NCBI GenBank assembly: GCA_030754585.1
Contig: JASMAB010000004.1
Coordinates: forward strand, 1 to 47,216
DNA from: Nitrososphaerales archaeon
GTDB taxonomy: Archaea > Thermoproteota > Nitrososphaeria > Nitrososphaerales > JACPRH01
Reading direction: 5' to 3'
Length of the DNA stretch: 47,216 nucleotides
Shown: positions 20,130-29,659 of the stretch, one piece after another
Numbering within the stretch: the first letter of the stretch is position 1
Layout of the letters: each line of letters starts with the position of its first letter
Notes under the pieces: model-generated
The model's database searches: none
The model's input: the letters and a program-made list of their open reading frames with translations, nothing else
Told to the model about the DNA's origin: nothing
Position numbers and translations under genes: made by a program

Positions 20130-20969
20130 CTATATATCTTTCTTAATGAATGTTACAAATGCGGTTATTGTTGGAGCAAGTATCCATACGGCCATTGATG
20201 TATATAGGAATGGAAGTATTCCTTCTGCACCAAAAATTTTCACCATTGCTATACCAAGAGGTCCTAATGTTGCAAGGTTAACAGCGAAATCTTCACCAAC
20301 CAACAACGCATATATTGTTATCTGCCTTACCAACTCAAGAGGATTTATTGCCACTATAGGTATCAAGTAGACAGGGTCAAAAGCTACAGTGACTACTAAA
20401 CTCAAGAATCCCATATCGATAAGTACAGCGAATAGGAACCAAAAGAATAGCGCAATACCCAACGCCATTGATCTATCCTTGCTAAAAGCAGATATCATTA
20501 AGGCCAAACCTAACATAGCTGCCGTTAATCCATATGCTATTACAAGGACAGAGAAATATTCCAATGTAGGTGCTTCCATAATTACTAAGGCTGCCACACC
20601 CATTCCAATAGAGATAGCTGCAGATACAGCGAAAAACATTCCAAAGAATTTTCCTACAAACACGTTAATTTTCGATATTGGTTGTGAAAGAAGCAGTTCA
20701 AGGGTATTTCGATCTCTCTCCCCTACTAGTGCTGCGGAACCAATTGGAAGCGCAATTAATGGTAAAAATGGATAAACAATTTCACTAGTTCCAGCAATGA
20801 GTGTTTGTATAGTGGGTGCCATTAAGCCTAAGGAATAGGCCACTACGAATGGAAGTCCTATGACGAGAAAGAATGTGATTACGGTGAATGCTATTAGCCA
20901 ACGGCTTCTAATAGAATCTGAAAATTCTTTCCTAATGATATAAATAACTGGTGGTAACATTTCAATCAC
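20130..20969 (-). CDS. ABC-2 type permease, NosY-like
   Basis: 279 aa; VGERDRNTLELLLSQPISKINVFVGKFFG motif typical of NosY-type ABC-2 permeases; overlaps the ATPase gene by 4 bp. Confidence 0.8.
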   Translation of the reverse strand: MIEMLPPVIYIIRKEFSDSIRSRWLIAFTVITFFLVIGLPFVVAYSLGLMAPTIQTLIAGTSEIVYPFLPLIALPIGSAALVGERDRNTLELLLSQPISKINVFVGKFFGMFFAVSAAISIGMGVAALVIMEAPTLEYFSVLVIAYGLTAAMLGLALMISAFSKDRSMALGIALFFWFLFAVLIDMGFLSLVVTVAFDPVYLIPIVAINPLELVRQITIYALLVGEDFAVNLATLGPLGIAMVKIFGAEGILPFLYTSMAVWILAPTITAFVTFIKKDI

Positions 20970-21928
20970 TTCTTCGTTACTTTCTCCGTAGTCGTTTTAA
21001 GGTCATCTGAAGTCATTTGCATAAATGCTTTCTCAAGGCTAGGCTCTTCAACTCTGAAGCTTTCTGGTGTAAATCCTTTATCGCTCAATCCCTTAAGTAT
21101 CGTGAATTTTTCCTCATGATTACACTCAACAACTATCTGTGCTTTATGTACCTCTGCCTCCTTGAAACCCAAATCTCGCACAACTTTAACCATAGCGTCG
21201 GGTTTATTTTCACCTGTATCAATAAAAAGATGATCTTTTAGTTCAGCATCTTTCATAAAGTCTTCAACACCTCCTGCTTGAACTACTCGTCCTTTATTAA
21301 CAACTAAAACATGCCCTTTAAACAACCTGATCTCATGAGCCTCTCTGAGCAAGTGTGTTGAAACTAGGACACATTTCCCTTTATCCAAGATCTCTCCCAG
21401 AAGTTGTCTGAACTCTAATTGTCCTTGGACATCAAGATTAGCAGTAGGCTCGTCAAGAATCAATATAGGCGGATCTGATAACTGAGATATTCCTAACATA
21501 AGCCTTTGCTTCATTCCTCCTGAGAGGGCTCCAGCTTTCCGGTCTCTGAACCTTGTGAGTCTAATCTCTTTTAGGCTTTCCTCGACACGGTTAGAGTTTA
21601 TTCCTTTCAAACCAGCGTAGAACTTTAGATTAGCCTCAACAGACATATCGTCATATGGTGAAGAATGTTGGGGTAAATACCCGACTTGGCCTCTTATCCA
21701 TTTTCCTCCTTTCCTTACATCATTTCCATCTACAGTAATAGATCCTTCAAAGTTTAGAAGCCCGAGCATACATCTGAAAAGTGTAGTCTTACCGGCACCA
21801 TTTGGACCTAAAACTGCGTGTATTTCTCCACGATCAGCTGTAAATGATGCGTCACGTACTGCTTTAAAGCGTCCATATTTCTTTGTAACATGATCCACCT
21901 TTATCAATTGGTCTGCCAAGATAGTCAT
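20966..21928 (-). CDS. ABC transporter ATPase, NosF-like
   Basis: 320 aa; GPNGAGKTTLFR, LSGGMKQRLMLG, LILDEPTANLD. Confidence 0.88.
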   Translation of the reverse strand: MTILADQLIKVDHVTKKYGRFKAVRDASFTADRGEIHAVLGPNGAGKTTLFRCMLGLLNFEGSITVDGNDVRKGGKWIRGQVGYLPQHSSPYDDMSVEANLKFYAGLKGINSNRVEESLKEIRLTRFRDRKAGALSGGMKQRLMLGISQLSDPPILILDEPTANLDVQGQLEFRQLLGEILDKGKCVLVSTHLLREAHEIRLFKGHVLVVNKGRVVQAGGVEDFMKDAELKDHLFIDTGENKPDAMVKVVRDLGFKEAEVHKAQIVVECNHEEKFTILKGLSDKGFTPESFRVEEPSLEKAFMQMTSDDLKTTTEKVTKK

Positions 21929-22086
21929 ATGAAAAAGTAAATGCGTTATAAACTTTGCTTACTAGTACATATTATAATTACAATTTTATCATATAAAACG
22001 TAAAATCTTTATGAAATTATCTAAATATTTCAGAAAATAATGTATCATAAGGCAAGATTGAAAAAATATCTATGAATATTTACGTA

Positions 22087-22836
22087 TCAAGACTTTGGTT
22101 TACGTAATGCTATTACTGCGACACTAATTAAAACTGCAACAACTGCGAGTGTTGCAAGTGGATATGTCATGTCGTTTACTTGATCAAATCCATCAAGCGT
22201 TGTTTTTTGGTTAATGGTTGAAGTCTTGGTAGTTAATATTAGGGTAGTGGTTATTTCAACTGTGGTTGCTGTAGTTACAGTTGTAGATGTAGTAGATATA
22301 GTGGTTATAGTAGTTGTAACCGTTTGTGCTGGACCCGGGTTTCCAGGGCCTGCAGGGGCTGGAGCAGGTTCAGGGGCAGGAGCAGGTTCAGGGGCAGGAG
22401 CAGGTTCAGGGGCAGCTGCACCACTTACAGTTATTTTCAAGGGTTTGGTCTTGTCTTTTACTACTCCTGCAGGATCTGTTGCTCCTATGGTTAATTCTAT
22501 TTCGCCTTCAGGGACTGTTGAAGCAACCTCAATAGTTACGACAGATGCTCCTACATCAAATCCAGGTACAATAACGGGATTAGGTTCAAATGTACCGGTT
22601 ACACCGGCAGGCGGATCAATTAATGTTAGATCTACCTTTCCTTCAAAACCTTCTTCTGAATAAATAGAGACTGTGACAGTTGCAGAACCTCCAGCTGCAA
22701 CTTCTACACCAAGAGGCGGTGTGAGGCCAAGAGCAAAATTCGGAGCTCCTGGCGCCAATGCCAAAACTACTTGAGGAGCTAATAGCATAAGTACAAGCGA
22801 GTAAGATATAATAATCGTCTTTTTAGTCGTTTTCAT
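22087..22836 (-). CDS. Surface protein with Ig-like domain, PAPEP repeat linker, Thr-rich stalk and C-terminal TM
   Basis: 249 aa; signal peptide, beta-rich domain, (PAPE)n, TVTTTITTISTTSTTVTT stalk, C-terminal TM with KPKS tail. Confidence 0.65.
   Translation of the reverse strand: MKTTKKTIIISYSLVLMLLAPQVVLALAPGAPNFALGLTPPLGVEVAAGGSATVTVSIYSEEGFEGKVDLTLIDPPAGVTGTFEPNPVIVPGFDVGASVVTIEVASTVPEGEIELTIGATDPAGVVKDKTKPLKITVSGAAAPEPAPAPEPAPAPEPAPAPAGPGNPGPAQTVTTTITTISTTSTTVTTATTVEITTTLILTTKTSTINQKTTLDGFDQVNDMTYPLATLAVVAVLISVAVIALRKPKS
22355..22420. repeat. 18-bp tandem repeat encoding the Pro/Ala/Glu linker
   Basis: ggagcaggttcagggGCA unit repeated about three times. Confidence 0.75.
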
Positions 22837-22842
22837 CGCATC

Positions 22843-23184
22843 TTACCCTGCAGGTCCAGCTAAACATAAACCTGCCGGATAGTGACAGACATAGTCATTG
22901 CTACCACTAATATTACCACAAACAAGGCCTGAAGGACAGCCACTATCAAAAGCACAATTCTGACAGTCTTCTCCTGGATCAATTATGCCGTTACCACACG
23001 TAAGTTTTAGTTGAGCACACTCTGAAGCAGGTTGACCATCGGAACAAGCGTATTCAGGAGCGTTTGGTAACATTGATACCACTGTTGTACTATTTGTGTT
23101 ATTTAGTGCAAATACTGAAATACTTACTCCCATTATTAGGGCTGCGATAGTTACTCCAACAATTAAGAACTTTTTTTGGATCAT
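22843..23184 (-). CDS. Secreted small Cys-rich protein (CGNGIIDPGEDC type)
   Basis: 113 aa; signal/TM then CGNGIIDPGEDCQNCAFDSGCPSGLVCGN with regularly spaced Cys. Confidence 0.6.
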   Translation of the reverse strand: MIQKKFLIVGVTIAALIMGVSISVFALNNTNSTTVVSMLPNAPEYACSDGQPASECAQLKLTCGNGIIDPGEDCQNCAFDSGCPSGLVCGNISGSNDYVCHYPAGLCLAGPAG

Positions 23185-23198
23185 TCTAAGAACTCCTT

Positions 23199-23700
23199 CT
23201 ATAAATTAATAGAGTTGAACTTATTAATAAAACTTCTGTCAGGTATTGCAATATAAATAGCTATAAGATTGTAGTTATTTGGATATGTGGATAGTCCAAT
23301 AATTATACTATTTATTGTGTTTGTATCCGGAGATAATGAGAACAAGTATCCAGAATATTGTACAAATGAGTATAAGAATGGCGTTCCAGCAACTATCTGA
23401 ACAAGAGACCAATTACCATATACGTCAGCATCCATAATCTAGGGATAAAGAATAGCGGGATTACCGAAAGATTTGGTTAACACTGGAGAACCTGTTTCAG
23501 CATTAAAAATATGTAGAGAACCATCGGGCGTATGTTGATAGATTAGATCTCCACTGACGGTTATTCCTACACTTAAATCAATTCCATCGAAGAAATGACT
23601 CCACTTCACATCGTCAGTGGATTCATCAATAGCATATAGAGAAGAACTCGTAGGACCGACATTTTCAGAGTTGTTTTATGTCAACTATACCTATACCACC
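23199..23700 (-). pseudogene. PQQ-like beta-propeller (quinoprotein-type) remnant
   Basis: Reverse-strand reading NSENVGPTSSSLYAIDESTDDVKWSHFFDGIDLSVGITVSGDLIYQHTPDGSLHIFNAETGSPVLTKSFGNPAILYP*IMDADVYGNWSLVQIVAGTPF; in-frame stop and disrupted 5' part. Confidence 0.6.
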
Positions 23701-23708
23701 TATTTTTT

Positions 23709-24365
23709 TTAATTGGAGCTACGTTGATTACGAAAAACTAGTCCAATGAATATCGTTATGCCCACTGTCAAGCCAATAATATATGGAAAATAGTCAGACA
23801 TAAAATTTGATTCATTTATAATTCTAAATGTGCCTGCAGTAACTGAGAAAGATTCATATGTCGTGGAAGGCAGTTGCTCAACAAGAAAGGGATTATTTAC
23901 GAATTCTGCAATATTCACCCTTGCATAAATGGTAGCATCTACTGCTCCTCCAAAAGGAATATTGATAGTTTCGTTTGATAGATCTATAGTGAATGTGTTT
24001 GGTCCCCAGCGGCTACCAGGGTATAATCGTTCAGGTTGTTCTCCGATGGGGTAACCACCAAATGATATTGTTCGTTTTATTGATGAACCAGTATCTGTTT
24101 CTATAGTTAGCTCTATTGTTGAATAGAAGAAATATTGTTTGTATTTATCCATATGATCTAGAAGGAGTGACGTAGTTATGGTTAAGTTCGTATTTCTGGT
24201 CACTTCGTCAGGGCTATCTAAAACAAGGGTGTACGTGCTTTTTCCATCATAGGTGTCAAAAGATCTTGTCCATTTGCCACTGAAACCGCTTGCAGGTAGT
24301 GTAAATACTGGTAATAATGAGAATAACAAAATCATTGAAAAAAGAATTGAGAAGTAGTGTTTCAA
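23709..24365 (-). CDS. Secreted membrane-anchored protein of unknown function
   Basis: 218 aa; N-terminal signal, beta-rich middle, C-terminal TM YIIGLTVGITIFIGLVF. Confidence 0.5.
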   Translation of the reverse strand: MKHYFSILFSMILLFSLLPVFTLPASGFSGKWTRSFDTYDGKSTYTLVLDSPDEVTRNTNLTITTSLLLDHMDKYKQYFFYSTIELTIETDTGSSIKRTISFGGYPIGEQPERLYPGSRWGPNTFTIDLSNETINIPFGGAVDATIYARVNIAEFVNNPFLVEQLPSTTYESFSVTAGTFRIINESNFMSDYFPYIIGLTVGITIFIGLVFRNQRSSN

Positions 24366-24379
24366 TTTTTTTTACTCAC

Positions 24380-25873
24380 CTAGAATTTGAAGACGGGTCC
24401 CACTTTATCTATCTCTTCTTGTATTTGCTTTATAGCCTCACGTGGGGTTAATGTTGAACTCCAGCATTGTGAAAGACTTCTACTTAAAATAAGTCTAATT
24501 TGAGGCCAGGCTGGAAAAGATATTAGAGTTGCAACATGGCTCTCTGCCATAATATCCTTAATCACCTTAAGATAATCTAGATTACCAGTTTCTATCTTCT
24601 GTTGGATTACTGGATCATTGTAGACTTTCATTCTGGTGGGTACAGAATGATGTAGTGGATCCTGTATAACCATTTTCTGGGTTCCCAAGCTAGTAGCCCA
24701 TTGTAGCCAAAGCCAAGCTGCTTCAGGGTTACGGGAGTAGCGAGAAACTCCAACCCCTGCGCCAGCGAATGTGGAAAAGGAGCCTTCAGGTCCTTCTGGC
24801 GTTTTTAGATAACCCCATTTTCCGGGTGTTTTTGATTGTATTGGATTATTGACTGTTGAGGCGTAATCTGCAAATTGAATTGCATTTACTACTCTACCAA
24901 CAGTCATCATTAATCCAACTTCTGCCCAAGTTGAGCTACTGGATACAGGATCAGAATATTGTTTGAGTTGTACATAATTTTCAAGTGCTGTTATAGCTTC
25001 ATCACTGTTGATTACACATCTTATCCCATCTTCATCTATCTCCCAGATTTTTCCACCAAAGCTATGAAGATGGTTTAGGTATTCAAATATTATAGAGATG
25101 TGGGAGAATGCCATGCTAGCACCCCCAAAATAACCTGCTGATGAATCGTTAAACATTCTTAGATCTTCACGGTATTCTTCCCAGGTTTTTCCAGGAGTTA
25201 TTCCTTCGTTCTCATAAAGGTCTTTTCGATAGAAACGAACCATCATAGGCATATCCTGTGGCCATTCGAATACCTTTCCATCAAGATGCTTTCCGTATGG
25301 TGGGAATATGAGATCCTGAGGGTATTTGGAAGAGAATGCCCACGCTGAATCAAAGAAGTCATCTGTATCTAAGTTCGGAAAGGTGATTTCTGGGTATCGT
25401 TCAGCCAATTCTTGTGGAGGAATCAAGTGATCTTTGAATCGGGCTAACTGAGAGTTATCTACATTAATCAAGTCATATGTAGGTGCCTGCGTTGATATTG
25501 CCAAGGTTGTGTTCAAGAGGTTTTGTGTATAGGGTGCAAGTTCATATCCTACATCTATCCCTGTATGCTTAAAGTAATCAGGGTCCATTCTCTGTAACCC
25601 AAGAGGAGAAGGCTCCAACTCAAATGCGGTTACTAACTTTTTACCTTTGTACGGTTTTGATACATCTTGTAACCATTCCATTAATTCAAGGTATTCAGGA
25701 GGTTTATAACGTGCATCAAGGTCATCAACTACAGGCATATTGGAAGGTGTGGGATCTGTCGCGGAGGATCTTGAAGAAGTGGATAATAGATATTGGGTAG
25801 ATAGAGTCGTCGCTGATCCACCTATAAGAGCTGCAGTTGCATATTTGAGAAAATTTCGTCTAGATATAGCCAT
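24380..25873 (-). CDS. Extracellular solute-binding protein (sugar-type), Tat signal
   Basis: 497 aa; MAISRRNFLKYATAALIGG twin-arginine signal; family 1 SBP-like pattern (RFYRKDLYENEGITPGKTWEEY, GVGVSRYSRNPEAAWLWLQWA). Confidence 0.85.
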   Translation of the reverse strand: MAISRRNFLKYATAALIGGSATTLSTQYLLSTSSRSSATDPTPSNMPVVDDLDARYKPPEYLELMEWLQDVSKPYKGKKLVTAFELEPSPLGLQRMDPDYFKHTGIDVGYELAPYTQNLLNTTLAISTQAPTYDLINVDNSQLARFKDHLIPPQELAERYPEITFPNLDTDDFFDSAWAFSSKYPQDLIFPPYGKHLDGKVFEWPQDMPMMVRFYRKDLYENEGITPGKTWEEYREDLRMFNDSSAGYFGGASMAFSHISIIFEYLNHLHSFGGKIWEIDEDGIRCVINSDEAITALENYVQLKQYSDPVSSSSTWAEVGLMMTVGRVVNAIQFADYASTVNNPIQSKTPGKWGYLKTPEGPEGSFSTFAGAGVGVSRYSRNPEAAWLWLQWATSLGTQKMVIQDPLHHSVPTRMKVYNDPVIQQKIETGNLDYLKVIKDIMAESHVATLISFPAWPQIRLILSRSLSQCWSSTLTPREAIKQIQEEIDKVGPVFKF

Positions 25874-26016
25874 AATAACAACTAACCTCGATACAACGTG
25901 ATTAAATAAATATATCGAGTTATGTGGGATTTAGCTTTCGATAATTATTATAAAGAACATTATGGTTTTAATATACTAATAGTCTGTTAGTTTGATGTAG
26001 GATAGATATATCTATA

Positions 26017-26937
26017 TTGATTGAAGTTGAAAATTTATCAAAGAGATACGATAAGATCAAAGTCATCTATGATCTCAACTTTAAAATTGAGAAAGGGGAG
26101 GTTGTAGTGTTGATTGGTCCTAATGGTGCAGGTAAATCTACATTACTGAAATGTATACTTGGATTAGTACGATATAATGGCAATATACTTGTGGATGGAT
26201 TAGATGTTAAGAAAAAAGGGAGAGAAATAAGGAGAAAGACTACCTACATTCCTCAACAGTTTATGTTGTACCCTAACCTAACTGTCATAGATAATTTGAA
26301 GTTTTATGCGGACATTAAAGGGATTGCAAAGAATGCTGTAAACCAAAGTATTGAAAAAAGTAAACTTGAACACTATGCAAACAAACCTGCCAAAAATCTT
26401 TCTGAAGGGTTACGCCAGAGGTTAATGCTTGCAATCACAGGGTTGGCAGATAGCCCTATCCTACTTTTTGATGAACCAACTGCAAATCTTGATTTAAAGA
26501 GGGTTTTGGAGTTTAAGGAGATGATAAAAGCAGAGTCAAAGAAGAAAAAAACTATTCTTCTTTCAACTCATCTGCTTAGTGATATAAATGAGATAGCTGA
26601 AAAAGTAATGGTGATGAATAAAGGAAGGCTTCTATTTATAGGGAATACAGATGAGTTACATAGAAAAATGAAGATGAAAACTACCATCACATTAACTATT
26701 CAAAAGAATTTGAATCCTAAGTCAATTGATAATGTTAAAGATCTTCTTCTCAAGTCTGGAGCTGAAAATGTATCCGTAAAAGATGAGTTCGTGATAGTTT
26801 CAACCGAATCCATAAGAAAGATTTCTGTTTTGAAAGCTATAGGAGAAATGGGATCGGCGATTAAAAATTTTAAGATATCTGAGCCGAATATGGAAGAGGC
26901 GTTTCTGAAGATTACTGGTGGAAGTGAGGAGTGGTGA
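26017..26937 (+). CDS. ABC transporter ATPase, NosF-like
   Basis: 306 aa; GPNGAGKSTLLKC, LSEGLRQRLMLA, LLFDEPTANLD. Confidence 0.88.
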   Translation: MIEVENLSKRYDKIKVIYDLNFKIEKGEVVVLIGPNGAGKSTLLKCILGLVRYNGNILVDGLDVKKKGREIRRKTTYIPQQFMLYPNLTVIDNLKFYADIKGIAKNAVNQSIEKSKLEHYANKPAKNLSEGLRQRLMLAITGLADSPILLFDEPTANLDLKRVLEFKEMIKAESKKKKTILLSTHLLSDINEIAEKVMVMNKGRLLFIGNTDELHRKMKMKTTITLTIQKNLNPKSIDNVKDLLLKSGAENVSVKDEFVIVSTESIRKISVLKAIGEMGSAIKNFKISEPNMEEAFLKITGGSEEW

Positions 26938-27775
26938 TGAGTTGCCGGTTTCATCTATCCTAGCAATAGCTAAGAAAGAGTTTAAAGAATCCATTAGTAA
27001 CAGATGGTTTCTGGTTCTATCCGTTATTTTCTTTTTACTTATCCTGCAGATCCCGTACATAGTACTGATGCTTTTGGGATTTTTTTCTTACTCCAATATT
27101 CCTGGAAAAACCGGGATATTTCTAGCACATGCTATATCTTTTGGTGGATTGATTACGTTAATTGTTGGCTCGTTAAGTATAGTTACTGAGAAGGAACAAG
27201 ATACTCTTTCATTTCTGCTAACCCAACCTATTAGGAAACTTGAAATTATTATTGGGAAATTCTTTGGGCTACTTCTAGTGATTTCTTTAATGATGGGCAT
27301 TGGGTTTGGGCTTGCAATGCTTCCATCAATTGGAGAAGAAGAAATAATCAGTATTGGATTTTTAAATTTTATTTACAGTATATTGGTTATGGTTGGTTCA
27401 GCATCAGTTATGATAGGGCTAGCTATAGCCATTTCAGTAATATCTGCAAGTAGAACGATGGCTGTCTCTTTAGCTTTATTTACTTGGTTATTCTTTACAC
27501 TAATCTATAGTAGTGGATTTTTAGGATATATGCTCATAACGGTGAATGAGACACAAGCCTATTTCTACTTCATATTTCTAAACCCAATTGAGATTTCTAA
27601 TACAATTATGCATCTAATATTAAATCCTATTTTATCTCCATCGCTTCCCGCACGCTTTATGGTAAATTACTTTGGAATTGGTGGGTCCTTCGTGCCTCTT
27701 GGCATAGGATTATTGATTTGGTCTGCGGCACCAATCGTATTTTCAATTATAGAATTTTATTCAAGAGAATATTAA
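26918..27775 (+). CDS. ABC-2 type permease, NosY-like
   Basis: 285 aa; VTEKEQDTLSFLLTQPIRKLEIIIGKFFGLL; overlaps the upstream ATPase. Confidence 0.8.
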   Translation: MEVRSGDELPVSSILAIAKKEFKESISNRWFLVLSVIFFLLILQIPYIVLMLLGFFSYSNIPGKTGIFLAHAISFGGLITLIVGSLSIVTEKEQDTLSFLLTQPIRKLEIIIGKFFGLLLVISLMMGIGFGLAMLPSIGEEEIISIGFLNFIYSILVMVGSASVMIGLAIAISVISASRTMAVSLALFTWLFFTLIYSSGFLGYMLITVNETQAYFYFIFLNPIEISNTIMHLILNPILSPSLPARFMVNYFGIGGSFVPLGIGLLIWSAAPIVFSIIEFYSREY

Positions 27776-27782
27776 TCGTAAT

Positions 27783-28580
27783 TTAGGTTGAAGGAAACTT
27801 CATTATTAAGGAGCTCTTTAGTGATTCTATAGCACTAACTACGGGTGAATCAGGAGCAAAATCTATAGGCGCTACTCTTGCCATATCTGCCTGCTCAATT
27901 GATTCATCGTAGGGAATTGTCGCCAGAAGAGGTATTCTCAATTCAGCTGAAACCTTTTTTAGAAAAACATGTTCTGAATTATTTTTCATCTTATTGCCTA
28001 CAATAAGTAGTGACTTTACACCTAATTCTTTGGAGAGATCCTTAATTCTTCGTGCTGTATCAATGGATTGCATTCTAGGTTCTACTACACAAAGCATTGC
28101 GTCTACACCTCTCACAGTACCTCTTCCAAGATGTTCAAGTCCGGCTTCCATATCCATAACTACAGCTTCTTTTGCTGATACCATTAGATGTCTAACAAGT
28201 GCTTTAGCCAACGAGTTTGTAGGGCACATGCATCCAGCGCCAGCTGCTCTTACAGTTCCCATTACCAGAAGCCTGATTCCATCTGGACCGGCTATTCCAT
28301 ACTTCTCAGCTATATCGTTAACGGTTGGATTTAGGCTGAATACTCCGCCTGACGAGCCTGGGGTTACACCTGTCCGTTCTGCTATAAGCGAATGGTTTTC
28401 CGATAAAGGTGTTATTTTAGAAGCGATATTAGATGATATTCCAAGAGAGTAAGCAAGATTCATTGAGGGGTCTACATCTATTGCTAATGTCTTGTAGCCT
28501 TCTCTGCCTAATTGTCTAGCAAGCGTTCCAGTAATACTAGTCTTCCCTACACCTCCTTTGCCTACTACCGCTAATTTCAC
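27783..28580 (-). CDS. cooC: CooC-like nickel-insertion ATPase (MinD/SIMIBI family)
   Basis: 265 aa; KGGVGKTS deviant Walker A, GAGCMCP CxC motif, MDMEAGLEHLGRGT. Confidence 0.85.
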   Translation of the reverse strand: MKLAVVGKGGVGKTSITGTLARQLGREGYKTLAIDVDPSMNLAYSLGISSNIASKITPLSENHSLIAERTGVTPGSSGGVFSLNPTVNDIAEKYGIAGPDGIRLLVMGTVRAAGAGCMCPTNSLAKALVRHLMVSAKEAVVMDMEAGLEHLGRGTVRGVDAMLCVVEPRMQSIDTARRIKDLSKELGVKSLLIVGNKMKNNSEHVFLKKVSAELRIPLLATIPYDESIEQADMARVAPIDFAPDSPVVSAIESLKSSLIMKFPST

Positions 28581-29362
28581 CTAGAGATTTCACCTTTGGG
28601 AACCTCAGGTATTTCGAGTTTCTTTATGAGTTCAGTAACGCCTTTCAATGCTAATGATGATGCAGGAAGATCTGGAATGGGTTTACCATTTAAATCGAAT
28701 TCTTGAACCAATGGATCTTCAGGGATTACAGCAATGCATTCTAATCCCGAAGTTTTTTCTAGATCCTTTACTTTATCCACAAATCTAGGAGGGAGTCTAT
28801 TTACCACTAGGTAGGCTTTGCGAATATTTGTGTTGAGAGTTTTGATTAGTTCCTGAATTCGTTTGGCAGTTAATACACCTTTAGCAGTTGGGTCAGTTAC
28901 AACTAGCAGTATATCGATATCCCTGGTTGTTCGCCTACTAAAATGTTCAAGTCCAGCTTCTGTGTCCAATATCATTAGTGGATATTTATCTGAAAGATCA
29001 TCCACCATTTTTCGAAGAAGATTGTTTACGTAACAATAGCATCCTGGACCTTCAGCATTTCCCATAATAATAATATCGAAGCCATCGAACTCTTCTACGG
29101 AGCTTTGGAATAGATAGTTGAAGTAATCCTCTTTTCTTTGATATGGTCCTAGTTTATCTTTATTCTTGAGCAACATTTCACGTGCTTTTCCAACTGACAT
29201 TGTAGCATCAACTCCTAGAGCTTCATTCAGATTGGAATTGGGATCAGAGTCAATACCAAGTATTGGTTGTCCTCCATAGTTTTTTAAAAGATGCACAAGC
29301 AAAGCTGACACCGTAGTTTTCCCTGTACCACCTTTTCCTGATATCGCTATACTGAATGTCAT
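28577..29362 (-). CDS. cooC: CooC-like nickel-insertion ATPase, second copy
   Basis: 261 aa; KGGTGKTT deviant Walker A, GPGCYCYVNN CxC motif, LDTEAGLEHFSRRT. Confidence 0.87.
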   Translation of the reverse strand: MTFSIAISGKGGTGKTTVSALLVHLLKNYGGQPILGIDSDPNSNLNEALGVDATMSVGKAREMLLKNKDKLGPYQRKEDYFNYLFQSSVEEFDGFDIIIMGNAEGPGCYCYVNNLLRKMVDDLSDKYPLMILDTEAGLEHFSRRTTRDIDILLVVTDPTAKGVLTAKRIQELIKTLNTNIRKAYLVVNRLPPRFVDKVKDLEKTSGLECIAVIPEDPLVQEFDLNGKPIPDLPASSLALKGVTELIKKLEIPEVPKGEISR

Positions 29363-29402
29363 TTTTTATATATCTCTCCTTAAAAATTTAGATTCATTAT
29401 TG

Positions 29403-29612
29403 CTAATGATGATCAGAATGAATGGTGTGATGAAGCACTAATCGTTCAGCCTCCACATCCACTTCAATAATATCTACATTATCAATAGTTACTTGGTTAC
29501 CTAGTATTGTTTTTAGGACTACTGAACCCCCAGTGTTTTTTGCGTATACTATATCTTCAGCCACTGTTTCCTCTTTATTCTCATTCTTTAAATAGACTTT
29601 AAATTCGCACAT
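29403..29612 (-). CDS. cooT: CooT-like nickel-binding small protein
   Basis: 69 aa, starts MCEFKVYL; internal DIVYAKNTGGSVVLKTILGNQVTIDNVDIIEVD; upstream of cooC genes on the same strand. Confidence 0.75.
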   Translation of the reverse strand: MCEFKVYLKNENKEETVAEDIVYAKNTGGSVVLKTILGNQVTIDNVDIIEVDVEAERLVLHHTIHSDHH

Positions 29613-29659
29613 ATGAATTCATTTCCATATTATTATATAAAATTGAAATATTTATAGAT

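Noticed and set aside
22214-22663. 149-aa plus-strand ORF (GPAGAGAGSGAGAG-rich)
   Set aside because: Antisense shadow of the repeat-encoding surface protein gene; low-complexity product and no start context.
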